Assembly: GCA_009809945.1 (NCBI GenBank) | Contig: WTPW01000010.1 | Location: 683,619 to 747,618 of the forward strand | DNA: 64,000 bases | DNA from: Gigaspora margarita | Lineage: Eukaryota; Glomeromycota; Glomeromycetes; Diversisporales; Gigasporaceae | Reading direction: 5' to 3' | Shown here: positions 34,984 through 47,269 of the stretch, piece by piece | Numbering within the stretch: position 1 is the first letter of the stretch | Layout of the letters: each line of letters begins with the position of its first letter | The notes under the pieces: model-generated | What the model was told of the DNA's origin: nothing | What the model saw: only the letters and a program-made list of their open reading frames with translations | Databases searched by the model: none | Position numbers and translations under genes: made by a program

Positions 34984-35456
34984 CTGTAAATTCTCGAAAT
35001 AGCGGGTACCTACGTTTTATTTGAATACCCTTGCGCTATTTTGAGTATGCCCGTGGGTGTTATTTTGAATATGTTAATTTTTTTGAACTGAGGTCAATTA
35101 GCTTTAATAAATTAAACTATACACATAACGTAATATTAAGTATACCGTATTTGCGCGTAATAGCGCTATTTCGAGCGATGACCAAATTAAGCTTTAATAA
35201 ATTAAACTATACACATAACGTAATATTAAGTATACCGTATTTGCACGTAATAACGCGGTGGGACGTTTCAAACGATTGCCAATTACAGTAAGCTTTTTTT
35301 AGGCCGAAATTCGAAATTCGAAATTACACCCTGAGCGTTATTACGCGCAAATACGGTAGGGGGTGCGCGTCATTTCGAGACGCGCATCTATGCTATTTTT
35401 AGGGGGCGCGATTTTCAAAATAACGCCCATGCCCACTATATTTCGAGAATTTATGG
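34984..35456. mobile_element. TA-flanked MITE, CTGTAAATTCTCGAAATA family
   Basis: A 473-bp element with ends CTGTAAATTCTCGAAATAG and CTATATTTCGAGAATTTATGG, flanked by TA (34982-34983, 35457-35458). Inside is a 90-bp-period tandem duplication (from 35101 and 35191) containing GTATTTGCGCGTAATAGCGC-like segments. The outer CTGTAAA is shared with 32516-32780. Confidence 0.75.
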
Positions 35457-36782
35457 TACAAAATTTCACGAGAAATTTCTGCTAAACTCACATGACCGCC
35501 GTTTTTTTTTTAAATTTTGACTATAAATCACGAACTCAAAATAAAAGTTTATTAATTATAATTCTTTTTTATCAAACTATTTTATTATCATTTCTTCATA
35601 CTTCGCATTCTATTATGAAAAGTATAGAACCAAAAATTTTCTGCATTTGCGAAAAAGACTGTATTATAGCAACGTTTTGTCAATGGAACTCAATACACTA
35701 GTTATATAAATACACCCGCACCAGAATGAATTCAGAGAAATTACCTACAAAGGTTTTACTGGAAATCCTGAATGTTTAGGAACACATTTTGAATCAAAAA
35801 TTTGAAGTCTTACATCAATACATGTCTACTCATTGTTCCTATATGAAGATTTTAAATATGGTATATATTCATTATTGTTAGTGTTAATTTTCAAAAATCA
35901 ATATATACTCATACTTTATTACTTCCCTCTAGGTTTACCTTATATTCATCCTTTTCAAATCCAATATCTCAATAACCAACATCTCAATAACAATATCTTT
36001 ATAACCAACATTTAAATCATCAACTTTTCCACTTGCATCTTTCATACCGAAGAAATTGAAAATAAAGAATCAAAATTTAGGTATTACAATTAGTAGAAGT
36101 ACACTGCCTATTTTTTATTCATTTATTCATGATCTAACAATTTTATGATAACATTATTAGTATCACAAACAGCAAACGACTCATGAATTATGCGCTAAAG
36201 ATAAGATATATTAGATTGAAAAAAAAAGAAGCGAAAAAGTGGTGTTAATTGGTGCAGCCGTGAAAAAAAATGCAAACAAGTAAACTATGATAAATTGACG
36301 ACTTGTTAAATAATTTATTTTTAATGAAATTTTTGATAATATCAAAACAGCTTGAAGAAGTAAAAAAAGGTATTAAATTGAATATAATCATAAATAATTA
36401 TATAACAATTATCTATGTACTGTACTAAAAATTTCGATATTTTTATATAGCTTAATTATAATTCAAAAAATCTTCTGAGAAAAATCACCAATTCATAATG
36501 GAAGAAATTCAAACGCTGGAAATCAAAAATTATTGTAATATTTTTAAACTCAAAAAACTATTACAACCTTCTATGGCTTTTTAATTCAAATTGAAGCATT
36601 AATATAGTGGAATTTGAAGAAACATGCAAAAAGGAACAAAAACAAAATGGAATTTTTCAAATTTTATCTAAAACGAATAACTGAAATAATCAAATCAAGT
36701 ATATGAATTTATTGACTATTTTTTCTTTTTTTTTTTTTTTTTCTTTTAAGTATATATATGACGTAAGCCGAAGGATCATTAA

Positions 36783-36896
36783 TTAGTGTAATAGTTTAGA
36801 AAATTGATAATTAGTGTAATAGTTTAGAAAATTGATAATTAGTTTAATAGTTTAGGAAATTGATAATTAGTTTAATAGTTTAGGAAATTGATAATT
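36783..36896. repeat. 28-bp tandem repeat, four copies
   Basis: Unit TTAGTGTAATAGTTTAGAAA plus ATTGATAA. The first two copies are identical; the last two share TTAGTTTAATAGTTTAGGAA. No gene association. Confidence 0.85.
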
Positions 36897-39500
36897 AAAG
36901 TTTTAATTATATTTATTATGCATAAATAAAGTACATACGTAACTTGTTATATTATAACTAGGAATTGCCTCATCAATGACTTTCCTGCAGACAGGTGTGG
37001 CGGAATAACTAATACCTCTGATTTCAATAAAAAAGTGGTTGGGTAGTCAACTTTTGACCAGTCAAAAGTTCAGCAGTATCACATTATAATCAAACAATAA
37101 AATTTATCTTATTATGAGTGCAATCGACGGTTTTAATGAATTAAAAAAAGTTACATTTCTTATTAATTAGATTCTTAACTGTTCATAATTTTTTATGGCA
37201 GATCAATTGGATATTGATCTCTAATTATGACTCACATTTTAGTATTTATGGAATCAGAATCTTGATACGTATAATAAAAATGCTTCTTATTTATACAAGT
37301 GATACAAAAAAAAAAATGCTAGTAAATCAAAAATCTAAATAATCGGATTATGTGTGTAAATTCATGTTTTTATTATTTTATTTAAAATAATATTTAAAAT
37401 GAAAAGATCTATTTCATATAATTTTTAAACTATTTTTTTTATTACTATATCTACTCGGGAGTTATTGAAAACTAAGGTGTCAAATAGTATATAGGTGATA
37501 AAATAAAACAGATATGAATTTCATAAATAACCATGAATATTAACGAATCAAATTATATAACAATCATTACAAATAAATTTTAAAATAAAACCATTAGAAC
37601 TACGTTATTAGCAACTTCTGAACCCCCAAAACAATTACCATTTCATAATATGTAAATTTAGTGTAAATAATAATAATAATAATTATCTTTTGAATATACT
37701 GAATATTCAGCTTTACCACATCCAATAAAACGTTTTCATTGTTAAATATATGAAAATAAATATGTTGTTTCATTGTTCACAAAACTTGGCTTTATCAAAA
37801 TCACTATTATACTCTAATAAATCCGTTAATTGATTATAATCGAAAATAAAGCTTAAAATATAATAAAAATAATATCACTATTCATGATTATATCTCGTTT
37901 TTGCATTAATTTGACAAAGATCTATATTGATATAACAGATAAATATATCGAAATTCTTTAGGTCATCTTTAGAATTTCGTGTAAATTTTTTTGCTGTTTG
38001 CTTTGGCCAACAATTATCTCGAGGTCGTTATATTGTTTTGGAGGGTGCCTTTGAAATCACAACGCTGACCGATAGTTGATTAATCCTGACCTTTAATACT
38101 GTTGAACAACCTTCGATTACACGTATTAATGATACCATTTTTGTTTTCGGTTCGCAACTCCTGTTTTTTTTTCGCAAATTACACAATAATACCCCTTATT
38201 TTGTTGACAATTAGAACATATGGCAATAGGTAAGATAGAAAATGATATCTTCTTTCATTGTTTGTGATTTTTATTTAAAGATTTCTTCTTTCATTTTGTT
38301 TGTGATATTTGTTAAAGATTTCTTCTTTCATTGTATGTGATTTTTGTTTAGGGTCGAAAAAAACATTGTAATTTAAAAAGCAAAAAATAAAAATAAAATA
38401 AATAATGATAATACTATTTATTTAAATAAAGATATTTGTTTTGGCTATAGTTGGGGATTTGACCTGGGCAAACTCAAACTATATTGATAGTTTGAGTTGT
38501 CAATTTGTAACTCAAATAATTCGATTTTATTCATGATTCATGAGATTCGCGAGTCAAATAAATAACGCAATTGTTTATGCTTTAAAAATATATGAGTGTC
38601 ATAAGAAAAGACATCGGATCGGACCTCAAACTATTAAGAAGTTTATTATTTATCGGACTCGGCCTTAGAAAAATCTATAGTAATTACTAGAAAACTAATC
38701 ATTCGCGTTTTTTAATAAATTTTTTCAGGGGCTGAATTCATATTAGAGAAATTTCCCCTCAAAATTATAATTAAAGTTTTGAGACTAAGATAAAGGTCAA
38801 ATCCACCGTGATGAATATTGCCGTAAGAGGAATAACTACCCAAATTTTTGTCTTTATGATGAACAAATTTTTGCCATTATCAAATGAATTTAGCAGGTTT
38901 GCTAAATAATTAGATAATAAATAATGTTATACTTTGTACTGCACGATAACGATAATTGAATCTTTTTTTTTTTTTTTTACGAATATTTAATAATGTTAAA
39001 AAATTTTTGGCTATGTATAAAATTAAAATTACATCATGAAAAGCCATCACCTTTTAATTATAAAAATTTTTAAATTAATATAACTTTTTAAAAATAAAAG
39101 ATATTTAAAAAATTTTTTAATAGTTTAATAGTTTAAACAAAGGGCTATTAAACTATCAAAATAAAATTTTAATATTTTTTGTTTTTAGTAAGTTATTTTA
39201 ATTTAAATTTACATATGATTTAAAATTTTGGCGTTATATATAAAAAAATATAACAAAATTAACAAAATTTTAAATTTTATTAATAAAATTTAAAATTGTA
39301 TTAAGTTTTTCTGCATTTTTATTGGATAATTAGGTTATACAGCTAAAAAATTGGCGCCTATATATAAAATAGGTTGGCTTTAGATGAAATGCACTGTAGG
39401 AAAATTACAAAAAAAATCATATCTTGAAATTTTATTATGTAAACTAGTCTTGGGCTTCTAATTAAATGTTTTTAACGCTTAATTTTGCATATATATATGC

Positions 39501-39546
39501 CCTCTAACCCTAACCTTAATACTAGTTCGAACCCTAACCCTAACTA
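39501..39546 (+). repeat. Interstitial CCCTAA telomere-like repeats
   Basis: CTCTAACCCTAACC followed after a short break by CGAACCCTAACCCTAACTAA. The motif is the TTAGGG-type telomere repeat in reverse. Too short to be a chromosome end. Confidence 0.6.
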
Positions 39547-40561
39547 ATAATAATTTTATTTTTTTAAAAAATATTAACCTGCGATATCGCAACCTGTTAA
39601 ATTTAACAAAATCCTAGATAAATATATAATATATATGTCTCTTTATATAACGAATATAATATATTGTAGCTAAATAAACGATTATGGTTCACTTACATAA
39701 ATAAAACTGCTGCTAAGAGATTAACATCCATATAATTCTGATCGATAAACGATAAATATCTAACGGAAACCTTACCTATTATTCGGAATAAATAAATAAC
39801 TGTTAAAATTTTCTATGCTATTTCACCATCTTACTCTATGATCGCATAACGGAGGATTTACATGTCATTAATCACAAACTTTATTTCTTGTGCAATAACA
39901 AAAAAAAAAAAAAAAGATTAATAGTAACACGAACCCCCATCATGTAATCATATGAGATGATAAATACGTAATAAATTTATTCCTCCGTATCGGAGAAATA
40001 ATTGAAACATCTCCCTAATGGTGCATGTATGGTCATATATTCCGCTGGGGAGATATTTCATTATTCAGATAAATTGAATTTCATATAATTAAGATTACAC
40101 AACAAAAATTAGCTAATCAGAAGACTAGAAAAATCTCAAAATCTTGGATAGAGCTTTTATTTGGTTAATACAGTATAGTTTAGTGGTCTTTTATATTAAG
40201 ATTTAGAGATGAAATATTAGTAATATTTTAAAAAGCTTCAAATTTGAAAATAGTGATAATTTTCAATACATTATTTTATTTAAATTTAAATGTTTGAATT
40301 GACCATATATATATATAGTTGAGACAAGCATTATCAAATTAGAGATTACTGTATATTTTAAATTTATAATGTAAAAAAATGAATCGTTCACAAATTCTTA
40401 TTTGAGACAAATAAGAATGAATGAATCATTTATGATCACCTGAACTATATTCACGTGAAAGAGTTCGTACGATCCAAATTAAGATGGGCGAACTAAGGGA
40501 TACATAAATATTGTAAATCTTAATTTACGAACTTTATCTTTACTATTTTAAAAAAAAAAAA

Positions 40562-41754
40562 ATGAATTTTTTAAATTTGTAAGTAAATGTTAAATTTTTT
40601 ATTTATAAATAAATCTTAAAAGTATCAACAATTTAAATATTAAAAAAAAAATCATGTTGATTCAATTAATCACAAAGAACTAAAGCGAAAACTTTTAAAC
40701 CAAAGAAAAATGTACCAGAAGGTACAAAACAACATCAACTTCAAAAATATGCTGAAGCTACACTTGGTTCAGGAAATTTAAGACTTGCTGTGGTTTTACC
40801 TGATGGTGAAATTCTTGATGAATGGTTGGCAGTAAATAGTAATATATCATAATAAATTATTATTTTATTGATTTTTTGTTTTCTAATTATTTATTAACGT
40901 TATTTATTCTTTAGCATATGATTTTTTTAATCAAATAAATATGCTTTATGGTACAATCACTGAATTCTGCACTCCACAATTATGCCCTGTCATGTCGGCT
41001 GGTCCAAAGTAATAATTCTTTTATTATTCTTGTATATTTTTTAAACGCTTATTGATACTAAAAGATTTTTCTTTATTCAAAGATATGAATATCATTGGTC
41101 TGATGGTGATAAATATAAAAAGCCTACAAAGTTATCTGCTCCAGAATATGTTGATCATTTAATGGAATGGGTACAACAACAATTGGATGATGAATCAGTA
41201 TTTCCAAGTAAAATTGGTAATATATTGTGTTAATATTTTAAATTACTTTTATCTCGTCGCAGATCATAATTTAAAATGAAATCTATATTTTTTATTTAAT
41301 TTTCTAACCTTCTAAAACCCATTTATACTTGTTTAATATAAACTCTACTCTATAACTACCCTCTAACCTTAACCTCTAACCTTAAAAAATGCACCCCAAA
41401 AAAAAATTATTTTTCTGAGTTTTTTTATGCTATAATTTCATTTTAATCATTATGATCTTTCACATTAATTAATTAGTTTATTAATAACACTTTTCTATTT
41501 TTTTTTTTTTAGGTGATCCTTTTCCACCAAATTTCCAAGTTTTGGTGAAGAATATATTTAAACGGTTGTTTCGTGTTTATGCTCATATTTATTTATCACA
41601 TATTTCAGTTATAGAAGCTTTAGAAGAAGAAGCTCACCTAAACACAAGTTTTAAACATTTCATTTATTTTGTTCAAGAATTTCAATTAATTGAAAAACGT
41701 GAATTACAACCTTTAGCTGATTTAATTGCTAGTTTAACTAGTCAAGATTATTAA
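40562..41754 (+). CDS. mob1: MOB1 kinase activator
   Basis: Five exons (40562-40578, 40678-40838, 40915-41008, 41083-41216, 41513-41754) join in frame to 215 aa, the normal length for MOB1. It activates NDR/LATS (Dbf2/Sid2-type) kinases in mitotic-exit, septation and Hippo-type signalling, in cytoplasm and at spindle poles. The Mob1/phocein zinc site is complete: Cys78 and Cys83 ([15 protein letters not shown]), His160 and His165 (YAHIYLSH). Other signatures are [58 protein letters not shown] and [19 protein letters not shown]. The first exon is only 17 nt (MNFLN plus two bases) and ends at a perfect GTAAGT; it is supported because it restores the family N-terminus M-x-F-L. Intron 4 is expanded by a dispersed repeat. 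Convergent with the F-box gene. Confidence 0.95.
41261..41418 (+). repeat. Dispersed repeat in mob1 intron 4 (copy 1)
   Basis: A 158-bp segment from AGATCATAATTTAAAATGAA to TTTTCTGAG that matches 46913-47069 in reverse complement, including CTAACCTTCTAAAA, CCATTTATACTTGTTTAATA and a CCTCTAACCTTAACC block. It makes intron 4 296 nt against 74-99 nt for the others. Confidence 0.8.
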
Positions 41755-43212
41755 TTATCATGATGTTTAAATAATTATTGTGTAATATACGGTTTTATTA
41801 TTTGATCATTAAGATATTTGTGTACTAATATTGTATTTTTATATCTTTTTATTGGCTGTATATTGATTTTTTTACTCTCTTGAAACATATTAATATTGTT
41901 CATTCTAAATGTTAATGCAAAATATTTTATAAACATAATAATATTTCATAGTTTAATAATTTTAAATAACTCTTTTTAATTTGTTTTTTGAACTTATAAG
42001 TAAACTTAAGTTGGCTAGGTTATTTTTATTGAATATAATACAATAATTTTTTAACTATAACTTTTTTTATTGGTTTTTAATATTTGAAGTAACTACAGTA
42101 ATATTTATTTAACCAAAGTTAAAGAAAAAATAAACAGATATAAATTTTAATCTTATACTAACAATTATTACTAAAAAAATAAAAAACTTAACAGTACATA
42201 TTAGTTTTTTGCAATAGATAATATTATATATCTCGAGCTAAACAATTTAATTTAAAAAATATTATGTTTAGAATTACAAATTATTATATATTTTTGTATT
42301 AATAATTAAAAACAATTATGAACCAAAAAAATTATAAATATTGTAATTACATAAATATATTAAACATAAACCAATATTACAGTATATATTGATTATTATT
42401 TATTAAATTATTTGTGATCTAAACTTAATAATAGTATATTTAACAAAATGTTATTAATAACTAACAGGTTGGTGGTATTATTTAATTTGTTTTAAATTTT
42501 GTTTACCATGTTTTTTTATATAATTCTGTAAGCAAATATCATTACTAAATTTGAAAATAATATATAAGCGAAAAAGAATTCAAACTTATATTCATGTATT
42601 TACGTATTTAACATATTCTCTGGCTAATATTTTAATATGTTTGAGTTAGAATTTTAGGGCTAGAATTGTTAAATAGAAAAATATAGATGATTTAAGACTT
42701 AAATGAGGGCCAAATTTCATTTTTTCCATTAACATAAATCAAATATCACGTAATCAACTCACAGTAAGCCAAATATTTAGGAATACTTAATTTCACCACA
42801 GAAATCTTATATATGTAATTATTATAATAACTATGTAATTGAATTATTTTATATCGTGTGTCGGTACTGTTTAAACGCATAAATCACTTTGTTTTTAATT
42901 ATTAATATAAAATTGGCTCACTCGACCTAAATAAATATACTATCTAAATGCATGAAAAAATCCAAATGAACATATGCAATTGGGCGGTGTCGATTGTAAA
43001 ATCGAAATGACTACAAGTGTAATCAATAATTACAAATAATTACAATAAATAGTTTTCTATTATATATGACATCAATAACTAATAACGGCCTTGTTTTTCA
43101 TGAAAATAATATATATATATAAATTCACCATATGATAGAATAGCTTTTTACCTAAATAAAGTAATAAGAAAGGTATAAATTAAAAATGTGATAAAACGAC
43201 AGAAAGAAGCGA
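41755..43212. other. Convergent intergenic region, mob1 / F-box
   Basis: 3' flanks of two convergent genes, AT-rich, no gene or clear repeat supported. Confidence 0.6.
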
Positions 43213-44938
43213 TTAAATATTGTTTTGTACCTTGCTAAATAAATAATTTTTTTCATTTCTTAGACCTATTTCCGTGTATTCATCCGTTTGATTATTTATG
43301 CTGGTGTACACTATTAAAATTCAATAAAATTAAGAATCCCTCACAACCGTATAAACTTTAACATTAAAAAATTACAGAAAATACTCATACCAATCCACGC
43401 CAATTTATTATTTTTTCCAATAGAAGTTGATTTTAAATCAAAACTTAAACAAAACGTAAATTTAGGTGATTCACGGTCGATAGCAGATATTGTTAGAATT
43501 TGATCATCATTCAACTTCCATGTTCCTTTCATAAATCCTTTTGATTTGTATTCAGGTGTAAAGTATTTCACTATGTTGATTGGTTCTGTCGTTGTCAATA
43601 GTAATATACATGTACCATCCGAATAGAAACGAAGGTATCGATAATAGGTTATTAAGTGAATCGGTTGATGCCAGGCATTTTCTGCTGCTCCAGGTCTTTT
43701 AAACAACTTAAATAAGATAGAGCTCAAGACGTAAAAAAGAAAACATGCAATGGCAATTAAATTGCATACCTTAAATAATGACACGTGGATATATAAACAC
43801 CATCCAATCTTATACGAGGTCTATTAATTGCATTTGTTAGCAATTTAATAAATTTATAAAAGAATGACAAAAATATATATATATTTATATATATTATATT
43901 TATATATTTATATTTATATATATATTTATATATATCACCTTTCGATATACATCCGTCTCCAATCATTAGCATACAGCAATTCCACGTCTTTTGCTAATAA
44001 TTTATTTGATTCATTGCATTCTAAGTTTATATATCTATATACTTTTTCACACAAATATTTCCATAATGAAGGTTCTCTCGATAATAATAAGAATTTCTTA
44101 CAAACTAACCCAAATCTTTCAAGGGATGTTATATCTCCTACCATAACCATTTGTTCAAGTATGCTTATTATCGATTCATTAGGAAGTTTCGCAATATGAA
44201 CTGGATTATACGGAATAAGTGGTTCTAATGTAAGTTGCATATCTCTAAACGATTCAATTAAAGTTGTTAATTGATCTTCTTCTTCATCATGTTTTTTTGA
44301 ATCTGAGTTTTGATATTTTGATCTGGATTCTCTTCGGTCCCTTTTCTTTATATCATCTTGATGAGTAATTGAGTTAGAATTATTTTTACTTCCATTAACG
44401 TAATCTTCTCTATGTTCTTCCAAATGTTCGGAAAAAATTTTTGAGAATTCTAAACTTCCAATTTTTTGATCAGTTGCAGTATTTTGAACATATTTTCTAT
44501 ACAAATTATCAACATGAGAATCAATTTTTAATGCTTGGCGATAATATTTGAGAGCTTCGAAAAAAAAAAAAAAAGTAACAAAAAAATTAGTAAAAATTTT
44601 CAAAGGTAGTAAAACATATTTTGTAACAAACCTTCACTCAAATTTCCTTCTTGTTCTTTGGTAACTGCCATAACGTAAATTTCCAGTGCTTTATTACGTT
44701 TAATTTCTTCATTCTCATATGTTTCAGGAATAAAATCATTAATCTCTTCTTCTTCAGTTTCCTTCAAATGTTCTAACGGTTGAGAAGGTATTTTAGACGG
44801 TGAAGTAACAGAAGATTCTTGAATTATCTGCTCTTTTTTGTTTTTTTGTTGAGATATTTCGGCTTTCCATTGTTTACGGAATTCATCGAGATCATTATTG
44901 GAAATTTCAACATTAGAGGATGAATCGAGATTTTTCAT
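43213..44938 (-). CDS. FBXO9/Hrt3-like F-box protein
   Basis: Five exons on the minus strand (44632-44938, 43939-44554, 43770-43820, 43391-43695, 43213-43310) join in frame to 458 aa. It is predicted to be the substrate adaptor of an SCF ubiquitin ligase. Residues about 80-125 form a TPR-like helical pair (ALEIYVMAVTKEQEG, NLSEALKYYRQALKID). An F-box follows at about 224-270 (LPNESIISILEQM, FGLVCKKFLLLSREPSLWKY). The C-terminal part has the family signatures RPRIRLDGVYISTCHYLRPG, YYRYLRFYSDGTCILLLTTT, FMKGTWKLNDDQI and NEKNYLFSKV. Order and length match human FBXO9 and yeast Hrt3 / fission-yeast Pof7. The ATG at 44936-44938 is the first in frame. Intron 1 has a GTTTGT donor. For the last intron an acceptor at 43311 was chosen over one nearer, because it restores the conserved end LFSKV. 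Intron 2 contains a TATATATTTATA microsatellite. Confidence 0.9.
43862..43935. repeat. AT microsatellite in F-box gene intron 2
   Basis: ATATATTTATATAT-type simple repeat filling most of intron 2 (43821-43938). Confidence 0.8.
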
Positions 44939-45608
44939 TTTGAATATTTCGTTTGGTAGAAGTGTGTTTCTCACAATGTACCGGGTACTTGACTTATATT
45001 TGAGTACAAAATTAATTTTTGTGGCACAGTTTTTCTGGCGCTTGGTGTCATCACGTGATAGTAGATTTTTGGTGCGCAGTCTAAAGATTAAATAAAAATT
45101 GCAAAAACTTTTTGTTTAACAATTTAATTGCAATATTTAAGTAGTTTACGATGTAATCCATCAAACTATGTATTTAGTTTTAGTCTTTAAATTTTTTTTA
45201 TTGAAAAAAAGTTTAAATTTTAAAAAGACCAAAAAAAATTTAATTTTACAAGAACTGCGGTGAATAATTTGATGTCTGCGCACTTTATTGTGGTCACACT
45301 GATGTGATAAATGATGTAATATTATCTAAATATTCATTAGAGGACAAGAATCATGAAATTTTAGTAGTTCTGCTTTGTTTATTTTTTAGACAATTCGATT
45401 ATTAGTAATATCGGACTTAAAAAACAATCCTCTCCGTCATCGGCTTGAACTCTTGTTTCGCTTTCGTAAACTGTTCAGTAATAACTCGTTTCATTGTTAA
45501 GCTTAAAGCGATCTAATTCTTGTGATCTATAACGACATAGGGTTCCAAAGGCAATCGTGATCATTTGTATGTTTAGAAAAAACTAATGTTATTTTTTTTT
45601 TATCAGAA
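44939..45608. promoter_or_regulatory. Upstream region of the F-box gene
   Basis: 5' flank of the F-box gene. CATCACGTGATAG (near 45047) is a perfect ATCACGTGAT palindrome about 110 bp upstream of the start and a plausible bHLH-type site. No other gene is supported. Confidence 0.4.
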
Positions 45609-45791
45609 ATTCCAGGATTCATTGGGGTAGTCCCATTTCAAAGTTTTAACCAACATAATGTTAAAATAGTTAATATTAATCCCCTTTCCGATACTATTTT
45701 CTGTCTTATTGATGTACCTCCTGTTGAAAAATATACTGTAAAGTTGGTATCGATATTATCCGTTTCCTACGACAGGGAAAAGCTACTGTAA
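45609..45791 (+). other. Unrecognised 60-codon open exon-like frame
   Basis: A 60-codon frame without an ATG, IPGFIGVVPFQSFNQHNVKI through to SVSYDREKLL and a TAA at 45789-45791. It follows TTTTATCAG, which would be a good splice acceptor. It is GC-richer than its flanks, and 60 codons without a stop is unlikely by chance here. I found no upstream exon that joins in frame: the nearest GTATGT donor gives a stop. I do not recognise the family; it may be the last exon of a lost gene. Confidence 0.3.
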
Positions 45792-46912
45792 TTATAATAA
45801 GTGAAACAGATTAAAAGTTTTTTTGGTAACTTTTCTATAAAGAATATGAAAATTTTCGGATTCATATTAAATTAATCAAATGAATTTATAATACTTGAAA
45901 TAATTGTTTATACAAATAAAAAGTCTAAAAAATAATAGTAATTACAATAATTTTATCCACGACCAATTGTTTAATCACGAAAAATTAGTGAAACTATTGT
46001 TTTATTAATAAATCTCAAAATCTTGCGGCTCAGTACTGTACAATCTCGATATAATTGACAATTCATTTTACGGCGGGCAATTCGTTTAATTGATTCTAAA
46101 AAAAACAAAGGTAAAAAAAAAATTAATTCTCAGCAAGTAAAAATAATAAATAAATTTTTATATTATATTAAGATGAGTTCAGCATAACATCTTGTTACTT
46201 AATATGCATCTATAGAGTTATTCTTCTTCAGTATTAATATATATATTTAATTAATATATATATTGGGTGTGCTGACCAACGCATTACCATTATAATGTTA
46301 TGGATCTGCTAAGTATGTAACTATTCCACAATAGACCTTATCTATAGCATCAAGGTAAGATCTTACAAATGGCACCTTAACCTTCATCACATGTGTAAAT
46401 AAAGTGACAGAGTTTAAAATATTTAAACATCTGCCTAAAAGATATCTCTATATAATGTAAAAACAGTAAATTTAGTATAATGCTGCTTAGAGCTTATAAC
46501 AGCTTTTCTATCTAAAGATAATTAAAAAAAATTTAATATATTTAACTTTATTTGATTCTTTTTACTCCATAGTATTATGCAAATAGGATCAAGTAAACAT
46601 ATCAGTCAATATGAAGTTAAAATTGAAAGCAAAGCACAATAACTATGTGCATTATGAGATGGTATTAACAATTTTATATTGGGATAAAATGGTAGAAGGC
46701 AAAAGTGTATTTTGTAGTTTAAAATAGACAAAAAAGATAATATGTAGTATATAATATACCAATTAAAAATAATTGTTATTAATGAAAAAATTAGCTAGTT
46801 TTGTATTACTTATGTACAAATAATAATTGTCTAAAAAATATATAATTATTGTGGGATATCATAATAAAATCCAGACTAAAATAAAATTATAATATAAAAA
46901 AATTAACAAAAT
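45792..46912. other. Gene-free AT-rich stretch
   Basis: No gene supported. An ATTAATATATATATTTAATTAATATATATAT stretch near 46230 is simple sequence. Confidence 0.5.
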
Positions 46913-47069
46913 CTCAGAAAATAAAATTTTTTGGTATGCATTTTTTAGAGTTAAGGGTTAAGATTAGAGGTTAGTTTTAGAGTAAAGTTTATATTAAACA
47001 AGTATAAATGGATTTTAGAAGGTTAGAAGGTTAAATAGAAAATGTAAATTTCATTTTAAATTATGATCT
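46913..47069 (-). repeat. Dispersed repeat, copy 2 (inverse of mob1 intron copy)
   Basis: Reverse-complement match to 41261-41418, including GGTTAAGATTAGAGGTTAG, TATTAAACAAGTATAAATGG and AAATTATGATCT. The ends correspond to those of the intron copy. No clear inverted termini. Confidence 0.8.
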
Positions 47070-47269
47070 GTGATAATTATTGTACAAACTCATGATTATA
47101 GATTTTTTTTTCTTGATATTTTTTGTACATTATTATATAAACATAACAATTTCAAATTAAAACGTAGTTAGCCAATTATATATTTTAAATCATAATTATA
47201 ATATCAATAGTAATTTATAAAAAATATAAATTTTGTATACCATATTTTTTTATTTTTCTTATTACTAAA

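Larger units (their letters stand above)
35459..40561. other. Long gene-poor interval
   Basis: Five kilobases without a supported gene. Noted contents: four copies of a 28-bp unit TTAGTGTAATAGTTTAGAAA (36783-36896); a TAGTCAACTTTTGACCAGTC palindrome near 37047; three copies of a unit around GATTTCTTCTTTCATTG (38247-38350); an 11-bp-arm hairpin ACTCAAACTAT / ATAGTTTGAGT near 38474-38499; and CCCTAA repeats at 39501-39546. 37980-38220 has two adjacent short frames (containing QQLSRGRYIVLEGAFEI and TRINDTIFVFGSQ) that may be a decayed gene I do not recognise. Confidence 0.45.

Noticed and set aside
35492-36015. Possible F-box-like gene start (KLPTKVLLEIL near 35729)
   Set aside because: The phrase is short, followed by a stop within seven codons, and no downstream F-box or repeat region joins it.
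36783-36896. CRISPR-like array
   Set aside because: Direct repeats without spacers, in a eukaryotic genome; a simple tandem repeat.
43935-43972. F-box protein ending at 43935
   Set aside because: The unspliced end (YIER then stop) lacks the conserved RPRIRLDGVYIS and later blocks, which three further in-frame exons supply.
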